Positions 24,527 to 33,121 of a stretch of 64,000 nucleotides of DNA are shown here, piece after piece. Each line of letters opens with the position of its first letter. The stretch's first letter is position 1. The position numbers and the translations under genes were made by a program. This stretch comes from JANQOH01 sp965200095. Lineage in GTDB: Bacteria > Pseudomonadota > Alphaproteobacteria > UBA7887. The stretch lies in NCBI GenBank assembly GCA_965200095.1, contig OZ241350.1:1488001-1552000 (forward strand), in the 5' to 3' direction. The notes beneath the pieces were generated by a model, which worked only from the letters and a program-made list of their open reading frames with translations, did no database searches and was not told where the DNA came from.

Positions 24527-27500
24527 GTGCGTTTCAAGACGACTCTTATCGCCGCGTCCGCCATTGCGGGCGGGGCCGCGCTCACTCTCGGCGCGGGAGA
24601 CGCCGGGGCGCAGGCGGTCTTCCAGTGCCCGGCCGCTTCTCCTCCGGCGACGGCGGTTTTTCCCTCGGGAACGAACCTTCGCGCTCTCACCAAGGATAAC
24701 TTGCGGGCCTTCTTCCGTCTCTTCCCGCAGCCCACCCTGATCCCCACCGAGCCGGTCGAATGCGGGTTCGTCGATGTCGACAGGGACCGCTACGTCGTCG
24801 TCGAAAATCCCCGGATCACGGTCACCGAGGACTGGGTGCCCGGCATTACCGCCTGGCGTCAGCGCTACGACACCCGGAGCGACGGCGATCTGGTAATCTA
24901 CGTGCGCAGCGTCGACCCGACGGGCAAGGACCTGCACTTCCACCCCCTGGACCACGGCAGATACGCCGTCAGGACAATGGGCGACGGAGATTTCAACACC
25001 GGCGAGCTCTCCCACGGCGTCTCGGCCGAACACAGGGGCGGCCGCGGCCGGGTCGGGATCGACTTCCGTAACATGTCGCTGTCGACGGCCGGAGGCGACG
25101 ACGCCTACGGCATCTACGCCTATCTGCAGGGTTCCTACTTCTTCGAGGACGGGAGGACCCACCGCGCCAGGGGCGCGGTGATCGTCAATGTCATCGAGAC
25201 CGAGCGCGACCGCCCGTCCCGGGCGCGGCCGCTCATCGCGACGCGGGGCGACGAGTCCGACGCCATCCGGGCCGAATATGGATGGGCCGCGGCCTACGGT
25301 CACATCGCCGTCACCGTGGAGGGCTACACCATCGCCACGGGAGGCATCGCGCCCCCGGGGCCGCAAATCCCCAATACCGGGGACGAGGGCGGCGTTCTCC
25401 TCCCGTCGCTGACGGGCTACAACTCCCGGGGCGTCTACGCCAATCACGAAGGCCGCGGCGACATCCGGATCGCCGTGACGGACAGTCATGTCCTGACCTG
25501 GGGCATCGCCGCCCACGGCATTTTTGCCGACCACGAGGGCAGGACGGTCACGGCGACCGCCGAGGACGGCTCCCCCTCGGTCACGTCGGGCGGCGGCGCC
25601 GTCGACATCGACCTGAAGGACGGCGAAATCAGGACCGCGGGCGGGGGCGCCATCGGCGTCTACGGCAGTCACCGGGGCGCCGGCGACATCGTCATCGACG
25701 CGACGGGAGCCGTCATCGCGACGACGGGCGACGAATCCCACGGCGTCCTGGCCTGGATCCGGCAGGCGACGACCACGGAAGGCGACGCCACGGTCCCGGT
25801 CGCGGGGACGGGCGAGGGCGACATCGCCGTTTCCATCGCCGGCGGCGCCATCTCCACCGAGACGGAGAGCACCTTTGCCGTCTGGGGCCGGCACGACCAT
25901 CGCGGCAATGTCGCGGTGACGGTCGCCGGCGACGCGGCGACGGCGGGCGACCGGGCCCACGCCGTCCTCGCCGAGCATCGGGGAAGCGCGGGCGATGTCG
26001 CCCTGACCGTCGGCGGGGGCGCCGTCGTAACGACCGGGGACGGCGCTGACGGCGTCCATGCGAGGCAGGCCGGCGGCGGGGCGGCGACCGTCTCCGTTAC
26101 CGGCGGTTCGGTGACCGCTGAGGGCGAGAAATCCAACGGCGTCATGGCCCTCGGCAGCGGCGACGGGGACGTGACCGTCCGCGTGACGGGCGGAGAAATC
26201 GCCGCGAGGGGCGCGGAGTCTCACGGCGTCGAAGCTTACTCGCGCGCCGGCGATGTCGCCGTCGCCATAGACGGCGCCGCCGTCGCCGCGCACGGCGCGG
26301 GCGGCGCCGGCGTGCTGGCGCGCTCCCTCGCCACGGCGGCCGGCAAGGGCAGGGTCACGGTGTCGGTGGGACCGAACGGCCGGGTGAGCGCCGCCTCGGG
26401 CATCGCCATTTTCTCCGACGGCCCGACGGACCTGAACGCGACGGTGGCCGGCAGGGTCGAGGGCGACATCTTTCACTCCGGCGACGGGGTTCTCGTTCTC
26501 GAGCTCCCGGAAAGCGGCGTCGTCACCGGGACCGTCCACGACCCCCGGGGGCCGTTCGTCGTCCGCGGCAGCATCGGGCGCCTCTTCTACAGCGCCGGCG
26601 CATCGGTGACCGTCGCCCCCGGCGGCAAGCTCACGGGGGTCGAGATCGAGTTCGACGGCGAAAGACAGGTCCAGGCGATCCGCAGCACCGCCGGCGAGGT
26701 GACCGTGGCGGTGCAGGGCTCGGTCACGGGCAACATCGTCGGCGACGGCGACGGCCGCCTCGCCGTGACAGTCACCGGCAGGGTCGATGGCGACCTCATG
26801 CAGACCGGCGACGGCGCGCTCGTGCTGAGCATTCCGGAAGGCGGCGTCATCACCGGGACGGTTCACGATCCCGAAAGCCCGCTTGTCGTCGGCGGCAGCG
26901 TCGGACGGCTCCTCTACAACGCCGACGGCGCGGCGACCGTCGCCCGCACCGGCAGGCTCACGGGGGTCGAAACCACGGTCGACGGCGAGACGCGGCTCGA
27001 GGCGCTCCGCAGCGCCGCCGGCGCGGCGACCGCGACGGTGCACGGCGCCGTCGACGGCGTCATCCGCCTGCTGGGGAGCGGCGACCATACCGTCGCGATC
27101 GAACCCGGCGGCAGGGCTACGGCGCCGGGGCGCCGCGCGGCGACGGCCGCGGCGGCGGCCGGAAACGCCGCAGCCGCCGGCGAGGCGATCCTGCACACGA
27201 ACGGCAACCTGACCGCGACGGTGCGCGGAACGGTCATCGGCCACATCGTCAGCGAGAGCGGCCGCCTCGTCGCCACCGTGGCGGGCGCGGTCGACGGCGA
27301 CATCCGCGCGCTGGGCAACGACGACCATGCGCTCACGCTCGAATCCGGCAGCTCGGTGACGGGGACGGTGCGCCGGGCGACGCCGGGCGCGATAACCGCC
27401 GGCGGGACCGTCGGGCGCCTGCGGTTCGACCGCGGCGGCCTGGCGGCGATCGGGGAGAAAGGCAGAATCCTCGGCATCGACGGCAACGGGGTCCGGAGCG

Positions 27501-28633
27501 AACGCGGCGAACTCGTGGTGGAGGTCCGGCACGGCGCCGGGGAAACGGCGGCCAAAGCCCTGCTCCGGGCTCTCGCCGGAGGGGTCACCATGTTCGAAGA
27601 GGGCGGCCTGCCGGTCGTCCGGACCCGGGCGCCGGGGGAAGACGCCCGCACCCTCGGCGTTCACGGCACGGCGGCGGCGGCCCCGGACGGCGCTCACGAT
27701 GTCGGCCTGGTTGTGAGGGAGGACAGGGCGGTGTTCGTTTCGCAGGAGTTCGCGCCCCGGTCGCGGGTCTACGAAACGCTTCCCTCGGTGCTGCTGGCGC
27801 TCAACGCCCCGCTCACGGTCGGGGAGCGGGCGGCGGCGCCGCGGGATTCGAACGGAGTCTGGGGCCGGATCGAAGGCGCCCGCGGCAGCTGGACGGCGGA
27901 GCGCTCGACGACGGGCGCGGAATACGACCTTCAGCGGTACGGCGTGTGGACCGGGCTGGAGACCCTGGCGGACGACGCCCGCTCGGTTCTGGGCTTCTCG
28001 GCGCATTATCGCGGCGGCAAGGCGAAAGCGCCGCGGGGCGGCGAGATCGACGCGCAGGGCGTCGGCCTGGCCATGCACGGCACGCTGCGCCGCGAGGACC
28101 TCTATCTGGACGGACAGGCGTCGGCGACATGGTTCGAGACGGCGTTCGAGTCGTTCTCGCGCGGCCGGCTGGCCGACGACATATCGGGCTACGGCTGGGC
28201 GCTGGGCGTGGAAGCCGGGCGCCGGATGGCTGTGGGCGAGGTCGCGGTGACCCCCCGCGCGCGGCTGGTTCACTCCGAGGTTTCGGTGTCCGACTTCGAG
28301 GACAAGACAAGCGCGCGGGTTTCGCTGGACGAGGGCCGGAGCCTGCGGGGGCGCGTCGGCTTCGGCGTCGAGGCGCAACCGCTGGGAGACCGGGTCCGCC
28401 TTTCGGGCGGGGTGGATGTGGAGCGGGAGTTCGAGGACGCGCGGCGGGTGACGGTGGAGGGAACCGCCCTGCAGGCGACCGAGCGGGCGACGCGGCTCCT
28501 TCTCGGCCTGGGCGGCTCGACCGGTTGGGGCGACGGCCGATACACCCTCGCCGGCACGCTGGACTACGCAACGAGCGAGGACGGGGAAGACACGGAGCTC
28601 GGCGGCGGTCTGAACCTGACCATGCGGTTCTGA
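24527..28633 (+). CDS. Type Va autotransporter, candidate phase-variable adhesin
   Basis: This 1368-residue surface protein begins with signal peptide MRFKTTLIAASAIAGGAALT cleaved near AGAQA. The passenger is a beta-helix of short repeats of type GDI-V-V-GG-I-T-GD-SHGV-A. It is followed by two long tandem units sharing VTGTVHDP, GSIGRL/GSVGRL and KLTGVE/RLTGVE. The last 270 or so residues form the translocating barrel, from GVWGRIEGARGSW to the terminal NLTMRF. I chose the GTG at 24527 because GGAGAAA precedes it and it gives a standard signal peptide. The alternative ATG at 24422 would add a 35-residue extension encoded across the 15-C run. Passenger function (adhesion or other) is not shown by any catalytic motif. 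Confidence 0.9.
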   Translation: MRFKTTLIAASAIAGGAALTLGAGDAGAQAVFQCPAASPPATAVFPSGTNLRALTKDNLRAFFRLFPQPTLIPTEPVECGFVDVDRDRYVVVENPRITVTEDWVPGITAWRQRYDTRSDGDLVIYVRSVDPTGKDLHFHPLDHGRYAVRTMGDGDFNTGELSHGVSAEHRGGRGRVGIDFRNMSLSTAGGDDAYGIYAYLQGSYFFEDGRTHRARGAVIVNVIETERDRPSRARPLIATRGDESDAIRAEYGWAAAYGHIAVTVEGYTIATGGIAPPGPQIPNTGDEGGVLLPSLTGYNSRGVYANHEGRGDIRIAVTDSHVLTWGIAAHGIFADHEGRTVTATAEDGSPSVTSGGGAVDIDLKDGEIRTAGGGAIGVYGSHRGAGDIVIDATGAVIATTGDESHGVLAWIRQATTTEGDATVPVAGTGEGDIAVSIAGGAISTETESTFAVWGRHDHRGNVAVTVAGDAATAGDRAHAVLAEHRGSAGDVALTVGGGAVVTTGDGADGVHARQAGGGAATVSVTGGSVTAEGEKSNGVMALGSGDGDVTVRVTGGEIAARGAESHGVEAYSRAGDVAVAIDGAAVAAHGAGGAGVLARSLATAAGKGRVTVSVGPNGRVSAASGIAIFSDGPTDLNATVAGRVEGDIFHSGDGVLVLELPESGVVTGTVHDPRGPFVVRGSIGRLFYSAGASVTVAPGGKLTGVEIEFDGERQVQAIRSTAGEVTVAVQGSVTGNIVGDGDGRLAVTVTGRVDGDLMQTGDGALVLSIPEGGVITGTVHDPESPLVVGGSVGRLLYNADGAATVARTGRLTGVETTVDGETRLEALRSAAGAATATVHGAVDGVIRLLGSGDHTVAIEPGGRATAPGRRAATAAAAAGNAAAAGEAILHTNGNLTATVRGTVIGHIVSESGRLVATVAGAVDGDIRALGNDDHALTLESGSSVTGTVRRATPGAITAGGTVGRLRFDRGGLAAIGEKGRILGIDGNGVRSERGELVVEVRHGAGETAAKALLRALAGGVTMFEEGGLPVVRTRAPGEDARTLGVHGTAAAAPDGAHDVGLVVREDRAVFVSQEFAPRSRVYETLPSVLLALNAPLTVGERAAAPRDSNGVWGRIEGARGSWTAERSTTGAEYDLQRYGVWTGLETLADDARSVLGFSAHYRGGKAKAPRGGEIDAQGVGLAMHGTLRREDLYLDGQASATWFETAFESFSRGRLADDISGYGWALGVEAGRRMAVGEVAVTPRARLVHSEVSVSDFEDKTSARVSLDEGRSLRGRVGFGVEAQPLGDRVRLSGGVDVEREFEDARRVTVEGTALQATERATRLLLGLGGSTGWGDGRYTLAGTLDYATSEDGEDTELGGGLNLTMRF

Positions 28634-28899
28634 ACGGCGCGACGGGGCCGGACAGACGCCGCGTGTCGCCGGGGGGGCGCGGCGGTCACGCTCGCCGCGC
28701 CCGTCCCCGCGGAGGAGCGCGTGCGGCCGTCGGCGTCCTTCGCGCGCGCCTTCGTCTTCCGCGACGGGACGTATGAGGGCGAGCGCCTTTACCGGGGGTG
28801 CCGGAAGCCGGCGCGCCGCGCCGGTTCTTCCCCTATGCGAAGGCGGCCGGAGCGGCTATAGCAGTGCGCGCCGGAGGGGAGCCGCGGAAGGGAGGAGCG

Positions 28900-29304
28900 A
28901 TGCACGCGGACGCAGCGCCGGAGCGCCTCGGGGAAAGCCCGGAGCGCCGGTTTTTCGCGGCCCTTGCCGAAGGCCGCTTTGAGTTGCAGCATTGTCCGAC
29001 ATGCAGGCGGGGGGTGTTCTATCCGCGCACGCATTGCCCGCGCTGCGGCGGCGGCGCGCTGGAATGGCGCGAGGCGTCGGGCCGCGGCGCGGTCTACGCC
29101 ACGAGTGTCGTGCGCCGGCGCCCCGAACAGGGGCCGCCCTATAACGTCGCGCTGATCGACCTCGCGGAAGGGCCGCGCATGATGAGCCGCGTCGAGGGTC
29201 TCGCGCCCGAGGCGGTCCGCATCGGCATGGCGGTAACCGCGTCGGTCGACCGGTCGGGGGACACGCCCATGGTGGTGTTCCGCCCGGCGGACGCGGGCGC
29301 ATGA
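28900..29304 (+). CDS. DUF35 OB-fold/zinc-ribbon protein
   Basis: This 134-residue protein has a rubredoxin-like zinc ribbon (CPTCRRGVFYPRTHCPRCG, cysteines at about 33, 36, 47 and 50) and an OB-fold tail (GRGAVYATSVVRR, YNVALIDLAEGPRMMSRV). DUF35 proteins bind CoA thioesters and partner with thiolase-like enzymes. The ATG at 28900 has GGAGGAG upstream, and the stop overlaps the thiolase ATG by four bases, supporting a complex. The 266 bases between the autotransporter and this gene hold no clear gene; a 46-codon GTG frame there is not convincing. Confidence 0.88.
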   Translation: MHADAAPERLGESPERRFFAALAEGRFELQHCPTCRRGVFYPRTHCPRCGGGALEWREASGRGAVYATSVVRRRPEQGPPYNVALIDLAEGPRMMSRVEGLAPEAVRIGMAVTASVDRSGDTPMVVFRPADAGA

Positions 29305-30449
29305 GCGGGTTGCGCGGCGCCGCGTCGGTCGTCGGCGCGGGGACCTTCGGTCTCGGCGAGGCGCCGGGGCTGACCGAACTCGAAATAACCGCCGGCGCGG
29401 CGCGGGCCGCTCTCGACGACGCCGGCCTGCGCCCCGCCGACATCGACGGGGTCTTCTGCGCTTCCGTCACCCACAATATGGGGTCGCTGGCGCTGTGCGA
29501 ATATCTCGGCATCGCGCCGAGGTTCTCCGATTCGTCGATGATCGGCGGCGCGTCGAACCTCGCGCATGTCATGACCGCCATGATGGCCATCGCCGCGGGG
29601 CAATGCGACGCCGTGCTGGTGGCCTATGGGAGCAACCAGCGCTCGGCGTCGGGCCGGCTCGTTTCGACGTCGCGGCCCGACCCCTTCGAAGGGCCGTATG
29701 CGCCGCGCCAGCCGATCACCTCCTATGCGCTGGCGGCGTCGCGCCACATGCACGAATACGGCACCACGCGCCGGCAACTCGCCGAGATAGCGGTGGCGGC
29801 GCGCGCCTGGGCGGCGCTGAACCCGGAAGCGTTCCGGCGCGAACCGCTGACCGCCGCGGAGGCGCTGGCCTCGCGGCCCGTCAGCGACCCTTTCACGGTG
29901 CGCGACTGCTGCCTCGTCACCGATGGCGGCGGCGCCGTCGTGCTGACCGCGCCCGACCGCGCGCGCGACCTTGCGCGCCCCCCCGTCCCGCTGCTCGGCG
30001 CGGCCATGGCGCACTGGCACCGCTACATCGCCAACATGCCCGACGCGACGAAGACGGCGGCGTCGGAAACGGGCCCCCGCGCCTGCGCGATGGCCGGCGT
30101 GGCGGTCTCCGACATCGACCTGGCGGAGGTCTACGACGCCTTCACCATTACCACCCTCATGTTCCTCGAGGACCTGGGGTTCTGCGCCAAGGGCGAGGGC
30201 GGTCCGTTCGTCGAGGACGGCGCCATCGCGCCCGGCGGCAAACTGGCGGTCAACACCAATGGCGGCGGTCTTTCCTGTTGTCACCCCGGCATGTACGGCA
30301 TGTTCCCGCTCATCGAGTCGGTGCGGCAGTTGCGCGGCGAGGCCGGGGCGCGCCAGCAGGACTCGCCGGAGATCGCGCTGGCGCACGGCAATGGCGGCGT
30401 GTTCTCCAGCCAGGTCACATTGATTCTGGGGACCGACGCGGCGTTGTAG
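29301..30449 (+). CDS. Thiolase-like protein (lipid-transfer subfamily), Cys-less
   Basis: This 382-residue protein has the thiolase fold and shares an ATGA overlap with its DUF35 partner. At the place of the nucleophilic cysteine it reads SSMIGGASNLAHV (79-90), without cysteine. The C-terminal CxG motif is also replaced, by AHGNGGVFSS. The histidine of the NxGGG-x-HPG motif is kept (NTNGGGLSCCHPGMYG, H328). The protein may therefore cleave or bind acyl-CoAs by another mechanism, as in SCP2-like thiolases acting with DUF35 proteins. The substrate is unknown. Confidence 0.85.
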   Translation: MSGLRGAASVVGAGTFGLGEAPGLTELEITAGAARAALDDAGLRPADIDGVFCASVTHNMGSLALCEYLGIAPRFSDSSMIGGASNLAHVMTAMMAIAAGQCDAVLVAYGSNQRSASGRLVSTSRPDPFEGPYAPRQPITSYALAASRHMHEYGTTRRQLAEIAVAARAWAALNPEAFRREPLTAAEALASRPVSDPFTVRDCCLVTDGGGAVVLTAPDRARDLARPPVPLLGAAMAHWHRYIANMPDATKTAASETGPRACAMAGVAVSDIDLAEVYDAFTITTLMFLEDLGFCAKGEGGPFVEDGAIAPGGKLAVNTNGGGLSCCHPGMYGMFPLIESVRQLRGEAGARQQDSPEIALAHGNGGVFSSQVTLILGTDAAL

Positions 30450-30531
30450 GCGCCGCCGGCGGCGGTTTTCGCCGGCGCGCGCCCGGCCCGTCAGCTATCG
30501 AAACGCGCGCTCGAGAAGGAGGAAACGAGAC

Positions 30532-30639
30532 ATGGCCAAGGCGCAGGGCGGCAAGGATTACGGACTCATCCTCACCTGGGTCGGCACGCTGGCGTTCGGC
30601 GCGGTCGCCGTCTATCTCATGTCGGTGCTGCTCGCCTGA
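30532..30639 (+). CDS. 35-aa single-pass membrane protein
   Basis: The frame encodes MAKAQGGKDYGLILTWVGTL followed by AFGAVAVYLMSVLLA. One membrane helix spans about residues 12-34, with a short basic N-terminus. GAAGGAGG lies eight bases ahead of the ATG, a strong ribosome-binding site, and the frame lies in an otherwise empty gap between two convergent genes. No family is recognised. Such small hydrophobic proteins often regulate or stabilise a larger membrane complex. Confidence 0.6.
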   Translation: MAKAQGGKDYGLILTWVGTLAFGAVAVYLMSVLLA

Positions 30640-30651
30640 CGCGGAAGCGTT

Positions 30652-31815
30652 TCAGCGCTCGCGCCATCTCTCGATGAAGTCGAGGTCCGGCTCCAGCCCC
30701 AGCCCCGGCCCGTCGGGGACCGCAATGGCGCCGTTCCGCGGCGTCAGCGCGCCTCGGTAAAGGTCATCGTCGAGGGTGACGCAGAGGCGCTCGATGGCCT
30801 CCACCGAGGAGTCCGCCGCGAGCAACTGCAAGGTCGCGAGAAAGCCGGGCCCGAAATAGGGAGAATGCGGCGCGAGCGCGACATTGGCCTGTCCGGCGAG
30901 CACCGCGACCTTGCGGAATTCGCTCACCCCGCCCACCTTGGTGACGCTGGGCTGCGCATAATCGACCGCGCCGGCTTCGAACATCGCCGCGAACTGCCAC
31001 GCCGTGCAGGCGTTTTCGCCGGCGGCGACCGGGGCGTCCGCCTCCATCCGCAGGCCGGCCAGCGCGTCGAAGTTCTCCGGCGGCCAGAGCGGCTCCTCGA
31101 GCCAGTGGAGAGCGAACTCGTCCATGTCCCGGGCCATGCGGCGCGCTTCGGCGGGCGACCAGACGCAATTGACGTCGAGCATGATCGGCGTGTCGGCGCC
31201 GGCCGCTTCGCGCGCGGCGGCGACCGGCGCCGCAGTGCTTTCGTGCAGTTTGACGCGCTCGTAGCCGTCTTCGAGCGCCTTGCCGACGAGTCGCGCCACC
31301 AGCGCCGGATCGCCGTATTTCAGCAGGCTGGCGTAGGCCGGCACCGAATCGCGCGCGCTGTCGCCGGCCGCGTCGAGGAGCTCCTCCACCTGCTCGACGC
31401 CGGCATCGGTCGGAATCGAATTGCGCGGGACGCCGACCAGGCGATGGAGCGGTTCGCCCGCCGCCTTGCCGGCGAGGTCCCACAGCGCGATGTCGAGGCC
31501 GCTCAGCGCGAAACAGGTCACGCCGTAGCGGCCGAACAGGTGAAGCTCGCGCTGGATGTCGCGCATCGCCGAGGCGATGTCGCCCGCGTCGCGCCCGACG
31601 GCGAGCGGCGCGACCATCGTCTCCAGCGCGGCGCGGGCCGCGGGAATGGCGTTGTAGCCGAAGGCTTCGCCCCAGCCCGTCAACCCGGCGTCGGTCTCCA
31701 CGCGCACCAGCAGCGTGCGCATCTCCGTCCATGCGCCGCCGCCCCAGCCCGTAGGCGGGCCGCCGTGGCGGAACGGATAGCGGAGCGGGATGGCGTCGAC
31801 GGCGGCGATCTTCAT
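30652..31815 (-). CDS. Mandelate racemase/muconate lactonizing enzyme family protein
   Basis: This 387-residue enolase-superfamily enzyme has the N-terminal capping domain (MKIAAVDAIPLRYPFRHGGP) and a TIM barrel. YERVKLHE supplies the base lysine/histidine region. The metal ligands are in DVNCVW (Asp), LEEPLWPP (Glu) and AGENA (Glu). APHSPYFGPG carries a conserved His. Members abstract a proton alpha to a carboxylate in sugar-acid dehydration or racemisation. The KLHE and H-S-P-Y patterns suggest a mandelate-racemase-like acid-sugar dehydratase, but the substrate is not predictable. It diverges from def. Confidence 0.85.
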   Translation of the reverse strand: MKIAAVDAIPLRYPFRHGGPPTGWGGGAWTEMRTLLVRVETDAGLTGWGEAFGYNAIPAARAALETMVAPLAVGRDAGDIASAMRDIQRELHLFGRYGVTCFALSGLDIALWDLAGKAAGEPLHRLVGVPRNSIPTDAGVEQVEELLDAAGDSARDSVPAYASLLKYGDPALVARLVGKALEDGYERVKLHESTAAPVAAAREAAGADTPIMLDVNCVWSPAEARRMARDMDEFALHWLEEPLWPPENFDALAGLRMEADAPVAAGENACTAWQFAAMFEAGAVDYAQPSVTKVGGVSEFRKVAVLAGQANVALAPHSPYFGPGFLATLQLLAADSSVEAIERLCVTLDDDLYRGALTPRNGAIAVPDGPGLGLEPDLDFIERWRER

Positions 31816-31928
31816 GGCGTTCTCCCTGTTTGCCCGCGGTCCGGTTATGCCTTGTCGGCGCCGCGCGTTCCAGCCGCAATCCGGCGCGCGTCTTTGACCC
31901 CCCGGCGCCGCCCTCCCATAGTGGGGCC

Positions 31929-32465
31929 ATGTCGATCCTGAAGATCGCCCGCATGGGCCATCCGGTCCTCGAACGGCGCGCGCGCCGCGTCGCGGACCCG
32001 ACCGCGCCGGAGATCCGCCGTCTCGTCGCCGACATGGCCGAGACGCTCGCCGACATCGGCGGCGCCGGCCTCGCCGCCCCGCAGGTGCACGCGCCGCTGC
32101 GGGTCGCGATCTTCGAAACGCCCGAAGAGAACGCGAACGCGGACGAACCGGCGCCTCTTGTCGTTCTCGTCAACCCCGAGATCGAACCTCTCGGCGACGA
32201 GACCGCCGTCGACTGGGAAGGCTGCCTGTCGGTCCCCGGCCTGCGCGGGGCGGTGCCGCGTCCGGCGCGCGTGCGCTACCGCGCGCAAACCCTCGACGGG
32301 GAGGTCATCGAACGCGAGGCCGAGGGTTTTCACGCGCGCGTCGTGCAGCACGAGTGCGACCACCTGGACGGCGTCCTCTACCCGCAGCGCATGACCGATA
32401 TGACCAGCTTGCACTTCGTTTCCGAGGCGGGCCGCAACCCGCGCTGGCGCGACGCGCCGCGATGA
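31929..32465 (+). CDS. def: Peptide deformylase
   Basis: This 178-residue metalloenzyme removes the formyl group from nascent proteins. All three motifs are present: GAGLAAPQV (46-53), EGCLSVP with metal ligand C99, and QHECDHLDG with ligands H141 and H145 and catalytic E142. A loop insertion PEENANADEPAP lies after residue 64. Its stop overlaps the ATG of the COQ9-like gene (ATGA at 32462-32465). Confidence 0.95.
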   Translation: MSILKIARMGHPVLERRARRVADPTAPEIRRLVADMAETLADIGGAGLAAPQVHAPLRVAIFETPEENANADEPAPLVVLVNPEIEPLGDETAVDWEGCLSVPGLRGAVPRPARVRYRAQTLDGEVIEREAEGFHARVVQHECDHLDGVLYPQRMTDMTSLHFVSEAGRNPRWRDAPR

Positions 32466-33121
32466 ACGCGACGCTCGCGGACGAGCGCGCCGCGCTCCTC
32501 GAGGCGGCGCTGGCGCGCGCGGGCGAAGAAGGGTGGACGCAAGCGTGCCTGCGGCGCGCGGCGCGCGATTGCGGCCTCGACGCCGCGGCGGCGGGGCTGC
32601 ATTTCCCGCGCGGCGTCGACGAAGCTCTCGAATCGCTCGACGATCTGTTCGATTCGCGCGCCGCGGCGGCGGTGGATATCGAGGCCGAGGCGCGCTCTCC
32701 GGTTCGCGAGCGTATCGCGACCCTTGTGTTCGCCCGCCTTTCGGTCATGGCGCCGCATCGCCCGGCGGTGCGGCGGATCGTCGCGCGGCGCGCCTCCCCC
32801 GCCGGCGCGGCCGCGGCGACGCGCGCCCTCCTGCGGACCGCCGACCGTATCTGGCGCCTCGCCGGGGACTCCTCCACGGGCTTCGATTACTACACCCGGC
32901 GCGGCCTGCTCGCCGCGGTGCTGGGGACGACCGCGCTTTGCTGGCTCGGCGACGACAGCGACGACTTCGCCGCCACTCGCGCTTTCCTCGACCGCCGAAT
33001 CGCCGACGTCCTGCGCATCGGCAAGGCGCGCGCTGCCCTGGACCGCGCGCGCGGACGCTTGCGCCCGCCGCTGGCGCGCGCCCTCCGCGCCGCGGGAACG
33101 CTCAGCGCGCGCGCCCGATGA
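32462..33121 (+). CDS. COQ9 family protein
   Basis: This 219-residue protein resembles COQ9, a lipid-binding, TetR-like helical protein needed for ubiquinone hydroxylation in mitochondria and Alphaproteobacteria. The C-terminal COQ9 signature is clear: DYYTRRGLLAAVLGTTALCW, then LGDDSDDFAATRAFLDRRI-DVLRIGKAR. The N-terminal third has an HTH-like helix set, as in other family members. It is translationally coupled to def. Its last 20 bases overlap the convergent purK. Confidence 0.88.
   Translation: MNATLADERAALLEAALARAGEEGWTQACLRRAARDCGLDAAAAGLHFPRGVDEALESLDDLFDSRAAAAVDIEAEARSPVRERIATLVFARLSVMAPHRPAVRRIVARRASPAGAAAATRALLRTADRIWRLAGDSSTGFDYYTRRGLLAAVLGTTALCWLGDDSDDFAATRAFLDRRIADVLRIGKARAALDRARGRLRPPLARALRAAGTLSARAR

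Noticed and set aside
24311..28378. 1355-codon minus-strand frame across the autotransporter
   Set aside because: It mirrors the repetitive passenger on the other strand, has no recognisable domain, and the plus strand has a signal peptide and barrel.
28711..28863. 46-codon GTG frame between the autotransporter and DUF35 genes
   Set aside because: It has a GGAGG nearby, but the composition is Arg-rich and no family is recognised, so it is not listed as a gene.
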